From: Hylemonella sp.
Lineage (GTDB): Bacteria; Pseudomonadota; Gammaproteobacteria; Burkholderiales; Burkholderiaceae_C
DNA length: 64,000 nucleotides
NCBI GenBank assembly: GCA_030680575.1
Contig: JAUXVI010000051.1
Location: 1-64,000 of the forward strand
Direction of reading: 5' to 3'
Positions 33,900 to 43,302 of the stretch are shown here, one piece after another; positions within the stretch are counted from its first letter, which is position 1; every line of letters starts with the position of its first letter. Under the pieces are notes generated by a model, which worked only from the letters and a program-made list of their open reading frames with translations, was not told the DNA's origin and searched no databases. The translations under genes and the position numbers were made by a program.

Positions 33900-35227
33900 A
33901 CGCCCGTATGCGCAATGCCTGGCGCCACGCACACCGGGGCCGTCTGCTGCCGGTGCTGGCCTTGCTCCTGCTGTTGGGCGGCGTGCTCGCCTGGCTGGCG
34001 TGGCCGACAGCACCGATGGCCGTGAAGGCTTCGGCCACCACCCCGGCGACCGACACCAGCACGGTTGAGCGCGGGCGCTACCTGGCCACGCTGGGCAACT
34101 GCCAGGTCTGCCACACCGTGCGCGGCGGCGTGCCTTACGCTGGCGGGCGCGGCATCGCCACCCCGTTCGGCACCATCTTCAGCAGCAACCTCACGCCCAG
34201 CCCCGCCGGCCTGGGCGCCTGGAGCGCGGACGATTTCTGGCGCGCGCTGCACCACGGCCAGTCGCGCGACGGGCGCTGGCTGTACCCGGCCTTCCCCTAC
34301 AACAACACCACCCACATCACGCGCCCCGACAGCGACGCGCTGTACGCCTACCTGCGCAGCCTGCCGCCGGATGCCTCGCCCGTGCCCGCGCACCAGCTCG
34401 ACTGGCCCTACAGCACCCAGGCCGCGCTCAAGGTCTGGCGTGCCCTGTATTTCGAGGAAGGTAGCGCCACACCGGCGGCAGAGCGCGACAGCAACCTGGA
34501 GGTGCAGCGCGGCGCCTACCTGGTGCGCGGTCTCGGGCACTGCAGCGCCTGTCACGCACCACGCAATGCCCTGGGCGCCAACAGCAACATGCTGGACCTC
34601 GCGGGCGGTCTGATCCCGGTGCAGAACTGGTATGCGCCCTCGCTGACCAACCCGGCCGAAGCCGGGGTGCAGGACTGGACGCTGGACGACATCGTGGCAC
34701 TGTTCCAGAGCGGCCGTGCCGGCCATGCCCTGGTGACCGGCCCCATGGCCGACGTGGTCCAGCACAGCACGCAGCACTGGACCGCCGCCGACCTGCGTTC
34801 CATGGCGCTGTACCTGAAGCAATTGCCCCGCACCGCAACGCCGGTAGCCAACACCGCAACAGCACCCAGCGCGCGCCTGAAGGGGACGGGCGAACAGCTC
34901 TATGACAAGCGCTGTGCGCAATGCCACGGCGAGCAAGGCGAAGGCCGCCGCGGCACCGATGGCCACTTGGCCTACCCGCCACTGGCGGGCAACCGGGCCG
35001 TCACCATGGCCTCACCCGCCAACCTGGTGCAGATCGTGTTGAACGGCGGCTTTGCGCCGGCCACCCCGGGGCATCCGCGCCCCTTCGGCATGCCGCCCTT
35101 CGTGCTCGACCTCAGCGACGGCGATGTGGCCACCGTGCTGACCTACATCCGAACACAATGGGGCAACCAGGCGACACCGGTGAGTGCATTGGACGTACAG
35201 CAGCTGCGCGGCACGTCGGCACGCTGA
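33896..35227 (+). CDS. Membrane-anchored tri-haem cytochrome c (dehydrogenase electron-acceptor type)
   Basis: A 443-residue protein with an N-terminal anchor (about 18-36) and three haem sites: CQVCH (69-73), CSACH (216-220) and CAQCH (340-344). The arrangement, and the PFGTIFSSNLTPSPAGLGAWSADDFWRALHHGQSRDG segment, match the cytochrome c subunit of alcohol/gluconate/sorbitol dehydrogenases. No dehydrogenase gene is adjacent. Together with the preceding gene it makes a coupled five-haem pair that would pass electrons to the respiratory chain. Confidence 0.92.
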   Translation: MNARMRNAWRHAHRGRLLPVLALLLLLGGVLAWLAWPTAPMAVKASATTPATDTSTVERGRYLATLGNCQVCHTVRGGVPYAGGRGIATPFGTIFSSNLTPSPAGLGAWSADDFWRALHHGQSRDGRWLYPAFPYNNTTHITRPDSDALYAYLRSLPPDASPVPAHQLDWPYSTQAALKVWRALYFEEGSATPAAERDSNLEVQRGAYLVRGLGHCSACHAPRNALGANSNMLDLAGGLIPVQNWYAPSLTNPAEAGVQDWTLDDIVALFQSGRAGHALVTGPMADVVQHSTQHWTAADLRSMALYLKQLPRTATPVANTATAPSARLKGTGEQLYDKRCAQCHGEQGEGRRGTDGHLAYPPLAGNRAVTMASPANLVQIVLNGGFAPATPGHPRPFGMPPFVLDLSDGDVATVLTYIRTQWGNQATPVSALDVQQLRGTSAR

Positions 35228-35272
35228 AGCAATCCCCTACCGCGCTTGACGCTGCGATGCGGCAGGCGCGGC

Positions 35273-35584
35273 TCAGCGATCGAGCCGGTTCGGCGAGTCG
35301 GGCGCGGGAGGCACCTGCCGGGACGGCACATCGATCACATCTGCGTCATCGGCGCGCGCCGCGCCGCCCGGGCGATAAAACCGCGCCCACTGGGCACGAC
35401 GAACGAGCGTGAACGCCAGCGGCTGCACGGGCTGGCCCGTCAAGCGCGCCCACAACGCGCGCACCAGCCACAACGCCCCTACCAGCACGGCCGCCACCAC
35501 CAGACTGGCCAGAAACACCAGCCCCATCAGCAGCAGAACGGCCCGCAGCAACAGCTTGAATAAAGCTTTGATCACATCATCCAC
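35273..35584 (-). CDS. Small membrane protein of unknown function
   Basis: A 103-residue protein. Residues about 7-47 are strongly hydrophobic (LFKLLLRAVLLLMGLVFLASLVVAAVLVGALWLVRALW), enough for one long or two short membrane segments; the C-terminal half is polar and rich in Arg, Pro and Asp. I recognise no family. It lies alone, convergent with the cytochrome gene. Confidence 0.6.
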   Translation of the reverse strand: MDDVIKALFKLLLRAVLLLMGLVFLASLVVAAVLVGALWLVRALWARLTGQPVQPLAFTLVRRAQWARFYRPGGAARADDADVIDVPSRQVPPAPDSPNRLDR

Positions 35585-35740
35585 GCCTGAACTCCTTTAT
35601 GACCGCTACAGGTGCGGCCTACGGCCTTGAATGCAAGACCGGGATCGGGCCCTGCTCCGCGCGATCGCATGGCCCTCTGGACTGGCTGGGTACATTCTTG
35701 CCACTCGTTTTTTTGCGCCGTGGGCGGGCCACGCTAGCGT

Positions 35741-36586
35741 TCAGTGCCCGTGCGTCACGGTGCTGACCAGCGTCACCAGCCCGATGCCCACCAGCAACCA
35801 GGCGATCTGGGCCAGCGTCTCGCGCAAACTCAGGCGCTTTTGCAGTTGCGGAATCAGGTCGGCCAGCGCCACGTAGATGAAGCTGCTGGAGGCCACCACC
35901 AGGAAGTAGGTCAGGTAGTCGTGCAGTTGGTCCACCAGCCAGTAGCCGATCAGCCCGCCCAGCGCCGTGATGGCGCCGGCCAGCGTGACCTTGAGCAGCG
36001 CGGCCTTGCGGTCGCCCGTGCTCTGCCGCAGCACCAGCAGGTCACCCATGTGGTGTGGCACCTCGTGCGCCAGCACGGCCAGTGCCGCAACGACACCCAG
36101 GCGCAGGTCGGCGATGAAGGCGGAGGCGATCAGGATGCCGTCGCCGAAGCAGTGCACGCTGTCGCCGGCCAGCACGGTCCAGCCACCCGATGTGTGCGCC
36201 TGACCGTGAGGGTGGTGATGCGCCTCGTGGTCATGGTCATCGTGCTCATGGGCAGCCGCGTGGTGGTGTTCATGGCCGTGGTGCCAGAGTTCGGCCTTGT
36301 CGAGCAGAAAGAAAAACACCAAGCCGATCAGCAGCGTCATGAACAGACGGTGCGGCTCGATCTCACTTTCGAAGGCTTCGGGCAGCAGGTGCAAAAAGGC
36401 CGTGCCCATCAATGCGCCCGCGGCCAGGCTCAGCATGTGCTGGGTGTAGCGTGACAGCACGCCGAAGCTCAGGGCGGCGGCCAGCCAGACGCTGCCAATG
36501 CCGGCGACCAGGGTGCCGGCCAGAATTGCTATCAAAATCATAGCTACTTGCGCTTTTTCATCAAGGGTAGGGGCCGATTTTCGCAT
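35741..36586 (-). CDS. ZIP-family metal transporter with His-rich loop
   Basis: About 281 residues with eight hydrophobic segments. The cytoplasmic loop between segments 3 and 4 is a dense His/Asp/Glu run (HGHEHHHAAAHEHDDHDHE), and the metal-path motifs HCFGDGILIASAF and HEVPHHMGDLLVL are intact. ZIP proteins move zinc, iron or manganese into the cytosol. The start is uncertain: ATG at 36586 or at 36541 (MILIAILAG). Both lie in or next to an interspersed-repeat copy, so the repeat supplies the N-terminus. Confidence 0.88.
   Translation of the reverse strand: MRKSAPTLDEKAQVAMILIAILAGTLVAGIGSVWLAAALSFGVLSRYTQHMLSLAAGALMGTAFLHLLPEAFESEIEPHRLFMTLLIGLVFFFLLDKAELWHHGHEHHHAAAHEHDDHDHEAHHHPHGQAHTSGGWTVLAGDSVHCFGDGILIASAFIADLRLGVVAALAVLAHEVPHHMGDLLVLRQSTGDRKAALLKVTLAGAITALGGLIGYWLVDQLHDYLTYFLVVASSSFIYVALADLIPQLQKRLSLRETLAQIAWLLVGIGLVTLVSTVTHGH
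36525..36581 (+). repeat. Interspersed Comamonadaceae repeat, copy B (ZIP gene 5' end)
   Basis: GCTATCAAAATCATAGCTAC, then TTGCGC and the tail CATCAAGGGTAGGGGCCGAT. It shares the TAGCTNNTTGCGC core and the G-rich tail with the other four copies. It contains one of the two possible ZIP start codons. Confidence 0.75.
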
Positions 36587-36614
36587 CCAATTCACGCCAA
36601 GGCCCGAACGCGAA

Positions 36615-36640
36615 CAAAAAAGCCGCCCGCAGGCGGCTTT
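36615..36640 (-). terminator. Rho-independent terminator after the dienelactone-hydrolase-like gene
   Basis: Stem AAAGCCGCC / GGCGGCTTT with loop CGCA; on the minus strand the stem is followed by a T-run. It ends the transcript of the gene at 36673-37572 before the ZIP gene. Confidence 0.88.
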
Positions 36641-36672
36641 CTGCCGGTGCATGGTCTGAGACCATGCAAGAC

Positions 36673-37572
36673 TCAGGCCACGCCGTGCTGCTTGAACCAA
36701 GCCAGGCAACGCCGCCATCCATCTTCGGCTGCCTCCTTGCGGTAGCTGGGCCGGTAGTCGGCATGGAAAGCATGCGGCGCATCCGGGTAGACCACGAACT
36801 GCGAGGCCCGGGCGGCGGTATTGCCCGCGGCCAGTGCCACCTTCATCTTCTCCACGCCGTCGAGCGGGATGCCGGTGTCGGCGCCGCCGTACAGACCCAG
36901 CACCGGGCCATGGAGCTGGCCGGCGATGTCGATCGGGTTCTTGGGTGTCAGCTCCGTGCGGTCGCCAACGATGCGGCCATACCAGGCCACACCGGCCTTG
37001 ATGTGTTTGCTGTGTGCGGCATAAAGCCAGGTCTGGCGGCCGCCCCAGCAGAAACCGGTGATACCCACGCGCGCCAGGTCGCCACCGTTGGCGCCAGCCC
37101 AGGCTACGGCGGCATCGAGGTCGCCCGCCACCTGGGCGTCCGGCACCTTGGAGATGACTTCGGCAATCAGCTTGGCCATCTCGCCATAGCTTTGCGCATC
37201 ACCCTGGCGCACGAACAGCTCGGGGGCGATGGCCAGGTAGCCGGCGCGGGCAAAACGGTTGGCCACGTCGGCAATGTGCTCATGCACGCCGAAGATTTCC
37301 GACAGCACCAGCACCACCGGCAGGTTTTTCTTGCCCGCCGGCATGGCGCGGTAGGCCGGCATCTTGAAACCCTTGACGTCAATGCTCACCTCACCCGCGG
37401 TCAGGCCGTCGGTCGGTGTCTTGATCGCCGTCTGCGCCATGATCGGCATGACGGACGCGGCATAACCCACGCCCAGTGCTGTCTTGAGCGCGGTACGGCG
37501 CGTGGCGCCCGCTTCGGTGCTCTGGCCGGGCAGCAGGGCCTTGAATTCGGTCTCGAGATCGCGGTTCATCAT
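36673..37572 (-). CDS. Dienelactone hydrolase-family protein, exported
   Basis: A 299-residue alpha/beta hydrolase with a twin-arginine-like N-terminus (TRRTALKTALGVGYAASVMPIMAQ, about residues 24-47). The catalytic triad is visible: Cys in GFCWGGRQTW (about 172), Asp in GGADTGIPLDG, His in PDAPHAFHADY. Cysteine as nucleophile is characteristic of dienelactone hydrolases. The export signal suggests a periplasmic site, unlike the classical cytoplasmic enzyme of chlorocatechol breakdown; the substrate is unknown. Confidence 0.9.
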   Translation of the reverse strand: MMNRDLETEFKALLPGQSTEAGATRRTALKTALGVGYAASVMPIMAQTAIKTPTDGLTAGEVSIDVKGFKMPAYRAMPAGKKNLPVVLVLSEIFGVHEHIADVANRFARAGYLAIAPELFVRQGDAQSYGEMAKLIAEVISKVPDAQVAGDLDAAVAWAGANGGDLARVGITGFCWGGRQTWLYAAHSKHIKAGVAWYGRIVGDRTELTPKNPIDIAGQLHGPVLGLYGGADTGIPLDGVEKMKVALAAGNTAARASQFVVYPDAPHAFHADYRPSYRKEAAEDGWRRCLAWFKQHGVA

Positions 37573-37695
37573 CGGTCGGTCCTAATCTTGGTTTTGCGGG
37601 AATTGAGAGTCTAGGTGCAAGGCCGACCGGCTGCACAAGCCCGCACAAATCACCCACGGCCGGGGGGCCCAACAGCGAGTCCCGATAATCGGGGC

Positions 37696-39126
37696 ATGAC
37701 CACCCCCACACCAGGCAAGCCGACCAGCACTGCCGCCCCCCACAAAACCAGCTTCAGTACCCTGCCGCTGAGCCCCGCCATGCTCGACAACCTGCAGCAG
37801 CTGGGCTACACCGAGATGACACCGATCCAGGCCGCCAGCCTGCCGATTGCGCTCTTGGGCCGCGACCTGATCGCGCAAGCCAAGACCGGCAGCGGCAAGA
37901 CCGCCGCCTTTGCACTGGCCGTGCTGGCCAACCTGAACCCGCGTCGTTTTGCCGTGCAGGCGCTGGTGCTGTGCCCGACGCGCGAGCTGGCCGACCAGGT
38001 GACGCAGGAGCTGCGCCGCCTGGCCCGCGCCCAGGACAACATCAAGATCGTCACGCTGTGCGGCGGCATGCCGATGCGCATGCAAAACGCCTCGCTGGAG
38101 CACGGCGCGCACATTGCCGTGGGCACGCCGGGCCGCATCATGGACCACCTGCAACGCGGCACGCTCGACCTGCAGGCGCTCAACACGCTGGTGCTTGACG
38201 AAGCCGACCGCATGCTCGACATGGGCTTTTTCGACGACATCGCCACCGTGGCGCGCCAGTGCCCGCCCGCGCGGCAGACGCTGCTGTTCTCGGCCACCTA
38301 CCCCGAAGGCATTGACAAGATCGCCAAGCAGTTCCTGCGCGACCCGCAGCAGGTCAAGGTCGAGGCGCAACACAACGCCTCACTGATCGAGCAGCGCTTC
38401 TACGAAGTCACGCGCGCCAACCGGCTGCAAGCCGTGGCGCAGATCCTGCAGCACTTCCGCCCGGTCAGCACCCTGGCTTTTTGCAACACCAAACAGCGCT
38501 GCAAGGAACTGGTGGAGCTGCTGCAAGCGCAGGGTTTCAGCGCGCTGGCGCTGTACGGCGAGCTGGAGCAGCGCGAGCGCGACCAGGTGCTGGCGCAGTT
38601 TGCCAACCGCAGCTGCTCGATCTTGGTGGCCACCGACGTCGCCTCGCGCGGGCTCGACATCACACAACTGGAAGCGGTGATCAACGTCGACATCTCGCCC
38701 GATCCGGAAGTACACGTGCACCGCATCGGCCGCACCGGCCGCGCCGGTGAAACCGGTCTGGCCCTGAGCCTGGCCAGCATGGACGAGATGGGCCATGTCG
38801 GCAAGATCGACCAGTACCAGAAGCAGGAATCGGTCTGGCACAAGCTCGACGAGCTCACCCCGACCAGTCAGGAGCCGTTACTGCCGCCCATGATGACGCT
38901 GCAGATCCTGGGCGGGCGCAAGGAGAAGATCCGCGCCGGCGACGTGCTGGGCGCCCTGACGGGCGAGGCCGGTTACACGCGCGAACAGATCGGCAAGATC
39001 AACGTCACCGAGTTCTGCACCTTTGTTGCGGTAGATCGCCACGTCGCCCGCGAAGCCGCAGCCCGGCTCAATGCCGGCAAGGTCAAGGGCAAGAGCGTGA
39101 AGGTCCGCCTGCTGGACGAGGTCTGA
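37696..39126 (+). CDS. dbpA: DEAD-box RNA helicase DbpA
   Basis: A 476-residue helicase. The motifs are complete: Q motif GYTEMTPIQAASLP, Walker A AKTGSGKT (about 62-69), PTRELA, TPGRI, DEAD (VLDEADRMLD), SAT, VATDVASRGLDI and HRIGRTGRAG. Residues about 400-476 form the DbpA RNA-binding domain (MMTLQILGGRKEKIRAGDVLGALTGEAGY), which targets 23S rRNA hairpin 92 during 50S assembly. The ATG at 37696 gives the normal family length; upstream open frame is not used. Confidence 0.95.
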   Translation: MTTPTPGKPTSTAAPHKTSFSTLPLSPAMLDNLQQLGYTEMTPIQAASLPIALLGRDLIAQAKTGSGKTAAFALAVLANLNPRRFAVQALVLCPTRELADQVTQELRRLARAQDNIKIVTLCGGMPMRMQNASLEHGAHIAVGTPGRIMDHLQRGTLDLQALNTLVLDEADRMLDMGFFDDIATVARQCPPARQTLLFSATYPEGIDKIAKQFLRDPQQVKVEAQHNASLIEQRFYEVTRANRLQAVAQILQHFRPVSTLAFCNTKQRCKELVELLQAQGFSALALYGELEQRERDQVLAQFANRSCSILVATDVASRGLDITQLEAVINVDISPDPEVHVHRIGRTGRAGETGLALSLASMDEMGHVGKIDQYQKQESVWHKLDELTPTSQEPLLPPMMTLQILGGRKEKIRAGDVLGALTGEAGYTREQIGKINVTEFCTFVAVDRHVAREAAARLNAGKVKGKSVKVRLLDEV

Positions 39127-39137
39127 TGCGATGTCAG

Positions 39138-39158
39138 CGCGGCACCGCAGGTGCCGCG
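39138..39158. terminator. Stem-loop between convergent dbpA and acid phosphatase genes
   Basis: CGCGGCACC and GGTGCCGCG form a perfect 9-bp stem with a 3-base loop, 11 bp after the dbpA stop. No T-tract follows, so termination efficiency is doubtful. Confidence 0.4.
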
Positions 39159-39187
39159 TCCTGATCAGATGCCGAGAGAGCCGATGT

Positions 39188-40036
39188 CTATTGAGCCAGT
39201 GACGGTTGCATGGCCAGCGCGGCCGCTTCCGCCGCGCAATCGCGATCCGGCTTCAAACCTTTGCTGCGTACGGCGGCCAGCTCAGCGCCGGCAGCATCGA
39301 GATCGGCGCGAAATTCACGCTCGGCATGCAGCCGGGCGACCGTGACGGCCGCAACGTGACGCGCTTGAACCACGTCGCTGTACCAATGGACGTTGCAAAC
39401 ATTGCGGCTCTCGCCGAAGCTGCGTCCACGCATCATGATGGCGTCGCTCTGTGCCGGCGACACCTCCGTCAAGATCAGCGCCCAGCCCCAACCGGCAGCG
39501 GTATGTCCGGAAGGGTAAGACCCATCCTTTTCCAAACCTTCCCTGTCTTCAGGGGTGCAGATCGGCTCATTGTTCCAGACGAACGGTCGCGTCCGGTTGT
39601 AGCGTATCTTGGCGGCATAGGTGGAAACACCGAGGTCTGTCAGCGTGCGGCGCAGCAGTGTGTACAGACGAGGCGTTACCGTCTCGCTGATCGGGGCGTT
39701 CAAGGCACAAGAGAATGTACCGGCCGCATGGGGGAAGCGAAGGTCAGCATCCGAGTTTGCCAATGCCCAGCGTGCTGTGTCACGCAAGAGGAAACTCCGG
39801 CGGCTGATCTCTTGATCCAGCATCAAGGCGGATGAATCTGCAGCGGGTGCCGGCGGAACCAGGGCGAGACTGTTCGGCAGGGCTTGCGGCCCAAGGTAGC
39901 CGGCGAGAAGTCCGGTGAAGCCTGCCGGCACAGACGCGCTCTCATTCTGGGCATACAGACTGGCTGAGCCAGCGCTTAATGCCGCGACAGCGATGCCCAG
40001 ACAGAGATTCTTACCAAAAGATTTCAGGGTACGCAT
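39188..40036 (-). CDS. Class A non-specific acid phosphatase (PAP2 superfamily)
   Basis: A 282-residue secreted phosphatase. The signal peptide (cleavage near SLYAQ, about residue 30) is followed by the three PAP2 motifs: KIRYNRTRP (KX6RP), GSYPSGHTA (PSGH) and GESRNVCNVHWYSD (SRX5HX3D), all intact. Enzymes of this class (PhoN/PhoC) release phosphate from many organic esters in the periplasm. TGGAGC precedes the ATG at 40036. Expression is probably monocistronic. Confidence 0.92.
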   Translation of the reverse strand: MRTLKSFGKNLCLGIAVAALSAGSASLYAQNESASVPAGFTGLLAGYLGPQALPNSLALVPPAPAADSSALMLDQEISRRSFLLRDTARWALANSDADLRFPHAAGTFSCALNAPISETVTPRLYTLLRRTLTDLGVSTYAAKIRYNRTRPFVWNNEPICTPEDREGLEKDGSYPSGHTAAGWGWALILTEVSPAQSDAIMMRGRSFGESRNVCNVHWYSDVVQARHVAAVTVARLHAEREFRADLDAAGAELAAVRSKGLKPDRDCAAEAAALAMQPSLAQ

Positions 40037-40124
40037 GGGATGCTCCAGTTGTGATGCGGATTCCACCGGCGTGGCGCTCAGCCAGTCTCAAACCTGGCTC
40101 AGTGCGGCTTGTCCCACGCGCATG

Positions 40125-42920
40125 TCAATGCGCCTTATCCCAATTGGGCCCCACGCCCACTTCGGCCAGCAGCGGCACCTTGAGGTGTGCCACGCCGGCC
40201 ATCAGGCGCGGGATCTCATGGCGCACCCAGTCCACCTCGCTCTCGGGCACCTCGAACACCAGCTCGTCGTGCACCTGCATGATGATCTTGGTACCGCGCT
40301 GCTCGGCATCCAGCACCTGCTGCACCTTGACCATGCTGAGCTTGATCAGGTCGGCCGCCGTGCCCTGCATGGGCGCGTTGATGGCCGCACGCTCGGCACC
40401 GCTGCGGCGCGGGCCGTTCGGTGAGTTGATCTCCGGCAGGTAAAGGCGGCGGCCGAACACGGTTTCCACATAACCACGGGCCTTGGCACTGGCGCGCGTC
40501 TCGTCCATGTACTGCTTGACACCGGAGAAGCGCTGGAAATAACGCTCGATGTAGTTCTTGGCGGCGGTGTTGTCGATGCCCAGGCTTTTGGCCAGACCAT
40601 AGGCGCTCATGCCATAGATCAGGCCGAAGTTGATGACCTTGGCGTAACGACGCTGCTCACTGGAGACGGCGCTGGTCGGTATGCCGAACACCTCGGCCGC
40701 GGTGGCGCGGTGCACGTCCATGCCGTCGTGGAAGGCCAGCAGCAGCGCGGCATCGCCGCTGATGTGGGCCATGATGCGCAGCTCGATCTGCGAGTAGTCG
40801 GCGCTGGCAATCACGCAGCCGGGCGGCGCGACGAAGGCCTCGCGCACGCGCCGGCCCTCGGGGGTACGGATCGGGATGTTCTGCAGGTTCGGGTCGTTGC
40901 TGGAGAGACGGCCAGTGACCGCCACCGCCTGCGCGTAGTGCGTGTGCACGCGGCCGGTGCGCGGGTTGGCCATCTGCGCCAGCTTGTCGGTGTAGGTGCC
41001 CTTGAGCTTGGACAAGCCGCGGTGCTCCAGGATCTTGGCCGGCAGCGGGAAATCTTCTGCCAGTTTCTCCAGCACCTCCTCGTCGGTGCTCGGGGCACCG
41101 GTGGCGGTTTTTTTCACCACCGGCAGGCCGAGCTTGGTGAAGAAGATCTCACCGATCTGTTTTGGCGAACTCAGGTTGAACGGTTGCCCGGCCAACTCGT
41201 GCGCCTCTTTCTCCAGCTGCAGAATGCGCTGGCCCAGCTCATGGCTTTGCGCCGCCAGCGTGGGGCCGTCGATCAGCACGCCGTTGCGCTCGATGCGGTA
41301 CAGCGCCTCGGAGCTGGCGATCTCCAGTTCGTAGATGAAGCGCAACTTGTCGTCGGCCTGCAACTGCGGCCACAGCACCCCGTGCACGTCCAGCGTCTGG
41401 TCCGAGTCTTCACACGAGTATTCAGCCGCCTTGGTGATGTCCACCTGGCTGAACGGAATCTGGTGCGCACCCTTGCCGCACAGGTCTTCGTAGTTGATGC
41501 CGCTGCGCCCGAGGTGACGCTCGGCCAGGCTGGCCAGACCGTGCGGCTTGTGCACTTCCAGCACATAACTCTGCAGCATGGTGTCGTGGGCGTAACCCTG
41601 CACTTCAATGCCGTGGTTGGCAAACACATGGCGGTCGTACTTGATGTGCTGACCCAACTTCTTGGCGGCCGGGTTTTCCAGCCAGGGCTTGAGCCGGGCC
41701 AGCACCTCATCACGCGGCAATTGCACCGGCACATCGGCATAGTTGTGCGCCAGCGGAATGTAGATCGCCTCCCCCGGCTGGACGCTGAAGGACAGGCCGA
41801 CGATCTCCGCCACCATCTCGTCCAGCGAGGTGGTTTCGGTGTCCAGCGCCACCAGTTCAGCCGCCTCAAGGCGTGCCAGCCAGCGCTTGAACGTCTCCCA
41901 ATCCAGAATGGTTTCGTAGGTCACGGTGCTGACCTTGGACGCCGTCGCGGTCACCGGTTCTTCCGGTTCGTCGAACAGGCCCGGCTCGGCGTTCTTCGCC
42001 TTGCGCGGTGCCGGTGCTGGCGCATCGCCGCCCAGCGTGCGCGCCAGGCCCTTGAAGCCGTATTTCTCGTAAAAAGCCCTCAGTGCCGCGGCATCTTGCT
42101 CAGCCGGCGCAATGGACTCGAGCGCCGGCAGCCCCGGCACCCAGCCATTGAGGTCGCAGTCGGTCTTGATGGTGAGCAACTGACGACCGGTGGGCAGCCA
42201 GTCGAGCGCCTTTTTCAGGTTCTCGCCCGCCACGCCCTTGATGGCGTCGGCGTTGGCCACCACACCTTCGAGCGAGCCGTATTCCTGCAGCCACTTGGCG
42301 GCGGTCTTGGGGCCGACCTTGGCCACGCCCGGCACGTTGTCGATGACATCGCCCACCAGGGTCTGGAAGTCGATCATCAGGTGCGGCGGCACGCCAAATT
42401 CGGCTTCCACGCCGGCGACATCGCGCCGCTTGCCGTTCATGGTATCGATGATGGTGATGTGCGAGTTGACCAGCTGGGCCAGGTCCTTGTCGCCGCTGCT
42501 CACCACCACCTCGATGCCCTGATGGGCTGCCGTTACCGCCAGCGTGCCGATCACGTCGTCGGCCTCCACGCCCGGCACGTCCAGCACCTTCCAGCCCATC
42601 AGGCGCACCACCTCGTGAATCGGTTCGATCTGGGCGCGCAGGTCGTCCGGCATGGGTGAGCGGTGCGCCTTGTACTCGGGGTAGAGTTCGTCGCGGAAGG
42701 TCGGACCCTTGGCGTCGAACACGCAGGCGGCGTAGTCGGCGTGCACCTCCTTGCGCAGGCTTTGCAGCATGTTGATCATGCCGCGGATGGCACCGGTGGG
42801 GCTGCTGGTGGGGTCGCCCGGCACGGCACGCAGGTCCGGCATGGCGTGGAAGGCACGGTACAGGTAGCTGGAACCGTCGACCAGCAGCAGGGTTTTCTTG
42901 TCGCTCGGAATCTCGTTCAT
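40125..42920 (-). CDS. polA: DNA polymerase I
   Basis: A 931-residue full-length enzyme. The 5'-3' exonuclease covers about 1-290 (LLLVDGSSYLYRAFHA, VPGVEADDVIGTLA, DKDLAQLV); the 3'-5' proofreading domain about 330-525 has intact acidic residues (VALDTETTSLDEMV); the polymerase domain has YSQIELRIMAH, the O helix RRYAKVINFGLIYGMSAYGL and VHDELVFEVPE. It fills gaps in repair and removes Okazaki primers. The gene precedes, on the opposite strand, the DUF2782-like gene and thrB, a synteny also seen in Pseudomonas. Confidence 0.97.
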   Translation of the reverse strand: MNEIPSDKKTLLLVDGSSYLYRAFHAMPDLRAVPGDPTSSPTGAIRGMINMLQSLRKEVHADYAACVFDAKGPTFRDELYPEYKAHRSPMPDDLRAQIEPIHEVVRLMGWKVLDVPGVEADDVIGTLAVTAAHQGIEVVVSSGDKDLAQLVNSHITIIDTMNGKRRDVAGVEAEFGVPPHLMIDFQTLVGDVIDNVPGVAKVGPKTAAKWLQEYGSLEGVVANADAIKGVAGENLKKALDWLPTGRQLLTIKTDCDLNGWVPGLPALESIAPAEQDAAALRAFYEKYGFKGLARTLGGDAPAPAPRKAKNAEPGLFDEPEEPVTATASKVSTVTYETILDWETFKRWLARLEAAELVALDTETTSLDEMVAEIVGLSFSVQPGEAIYIPLAHNYADVPVQLPRDEVLARLKPWLENPAAKKLGQHIKYDRHVFANHGIEVQGYAHDTMLQSYVLEVHKPHGLASLAERHLGRSGINYEDLCGKGAHQIPFSQVDITKAAEYSCEDSDQTLDVHGVLWPQLQADDKLRFIYELEIASSEALYRIERNGVLIDGPTLAAQSHELGQRILQLEKEAHELAGQPFNLSSPKQIGEIFFTKLGLPVVKKTATGAPSTDEEVLEKLAEDFPLPAKILEHRGLSKLKGTYTDKLAQMANPRTGRVHTHYAQAVAVTGRLSSNDPNLQNIPIRTPEGRRVREAFVAPPGCVIASADYSQIELRIMAHISGDAALLLAFHDGMDVHRATAAEVFGIPTSAVSSEQRRYAKVINFGLIYGMSAYGLAKSLGIDNTAAKNYIERYFQRFSGVKQYMDETRASAKARGYVETVFGRRLYLPEINSPNGPRRSGAERAAINAPMQGTAADLIKLSMVKVQQVLDAEQRGTKIIMQVHDELVFEVPESEVDWVRHEIPRLMAGVAHLKVPLLAEVGVGPNWDKAH

Positions 42921-42972
42921 GTAGCAATTGTGCCCGTGATGGCCAGGGCGCCGGAGGTTCTACAATGGCCGG

Positions 42973-43299
42973 ATGCGTGCCGCTCACCTCATTCCCCTCC
43001 TCCTGGTCTGCCTGGCCACCGGTCTGGTTCAGGCTCAAACTGCCACCCCGGCCCCTGCCGAACAGGCCGACAAGGCCGACCGGACCGACCCGCGCATCGA
43101 GAACATCCGCCACGAGGATGCCGGCTCGCGCATTGACGAGCTACGCGTGGGCGGTGAAACCAAGAGCATCACCGTCAAGCCCAAGGGCGATGCCCCAGCC
43201 TATGAAGTGGGCCCGGAAAGCAACAACCGCAACCCGGCCGCAGCCGACCGCGAACGCGGTGCAGGCGGCTCGGGTGGCTGGAAAATCAAGAGTTTCTGA
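42973..43299 (+). CDS. DUF2782-like small periplasmic protein
   Basis: A 108-residue protein with a Sec signal peptide (cleavage near LVQAQ, about 22) and a charged mature part ending WKIKSF. The core IENIRHEDAGSRIDELRVGGETKSITVKP resembles DUF2782 proteins, and the position between polA and thrB is the same as for the DUF2782 gene of Pseudomonas aeruginosa (PA5494). The function is unknown. thrB starts 4 bp after the stop. Confidence 0.75.
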   Translation: MRAAHLIPLLLVCLATGLVQAQTATPAPAEQADKADRTDPRIENIRHEDAGSRIDELRVGGETKSITVKPKGDAPAYEVGPESNNRNPAAADRERGAGGSGGWKIKSF

Positions 43300-43302
43300 T
43301 CC

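Noticed and set aside
40710-42659. A 649-codon plus-strand ORF opposite polA
   Set aside because: Mirror frame of a highly conserved gene, without any family resemblance.
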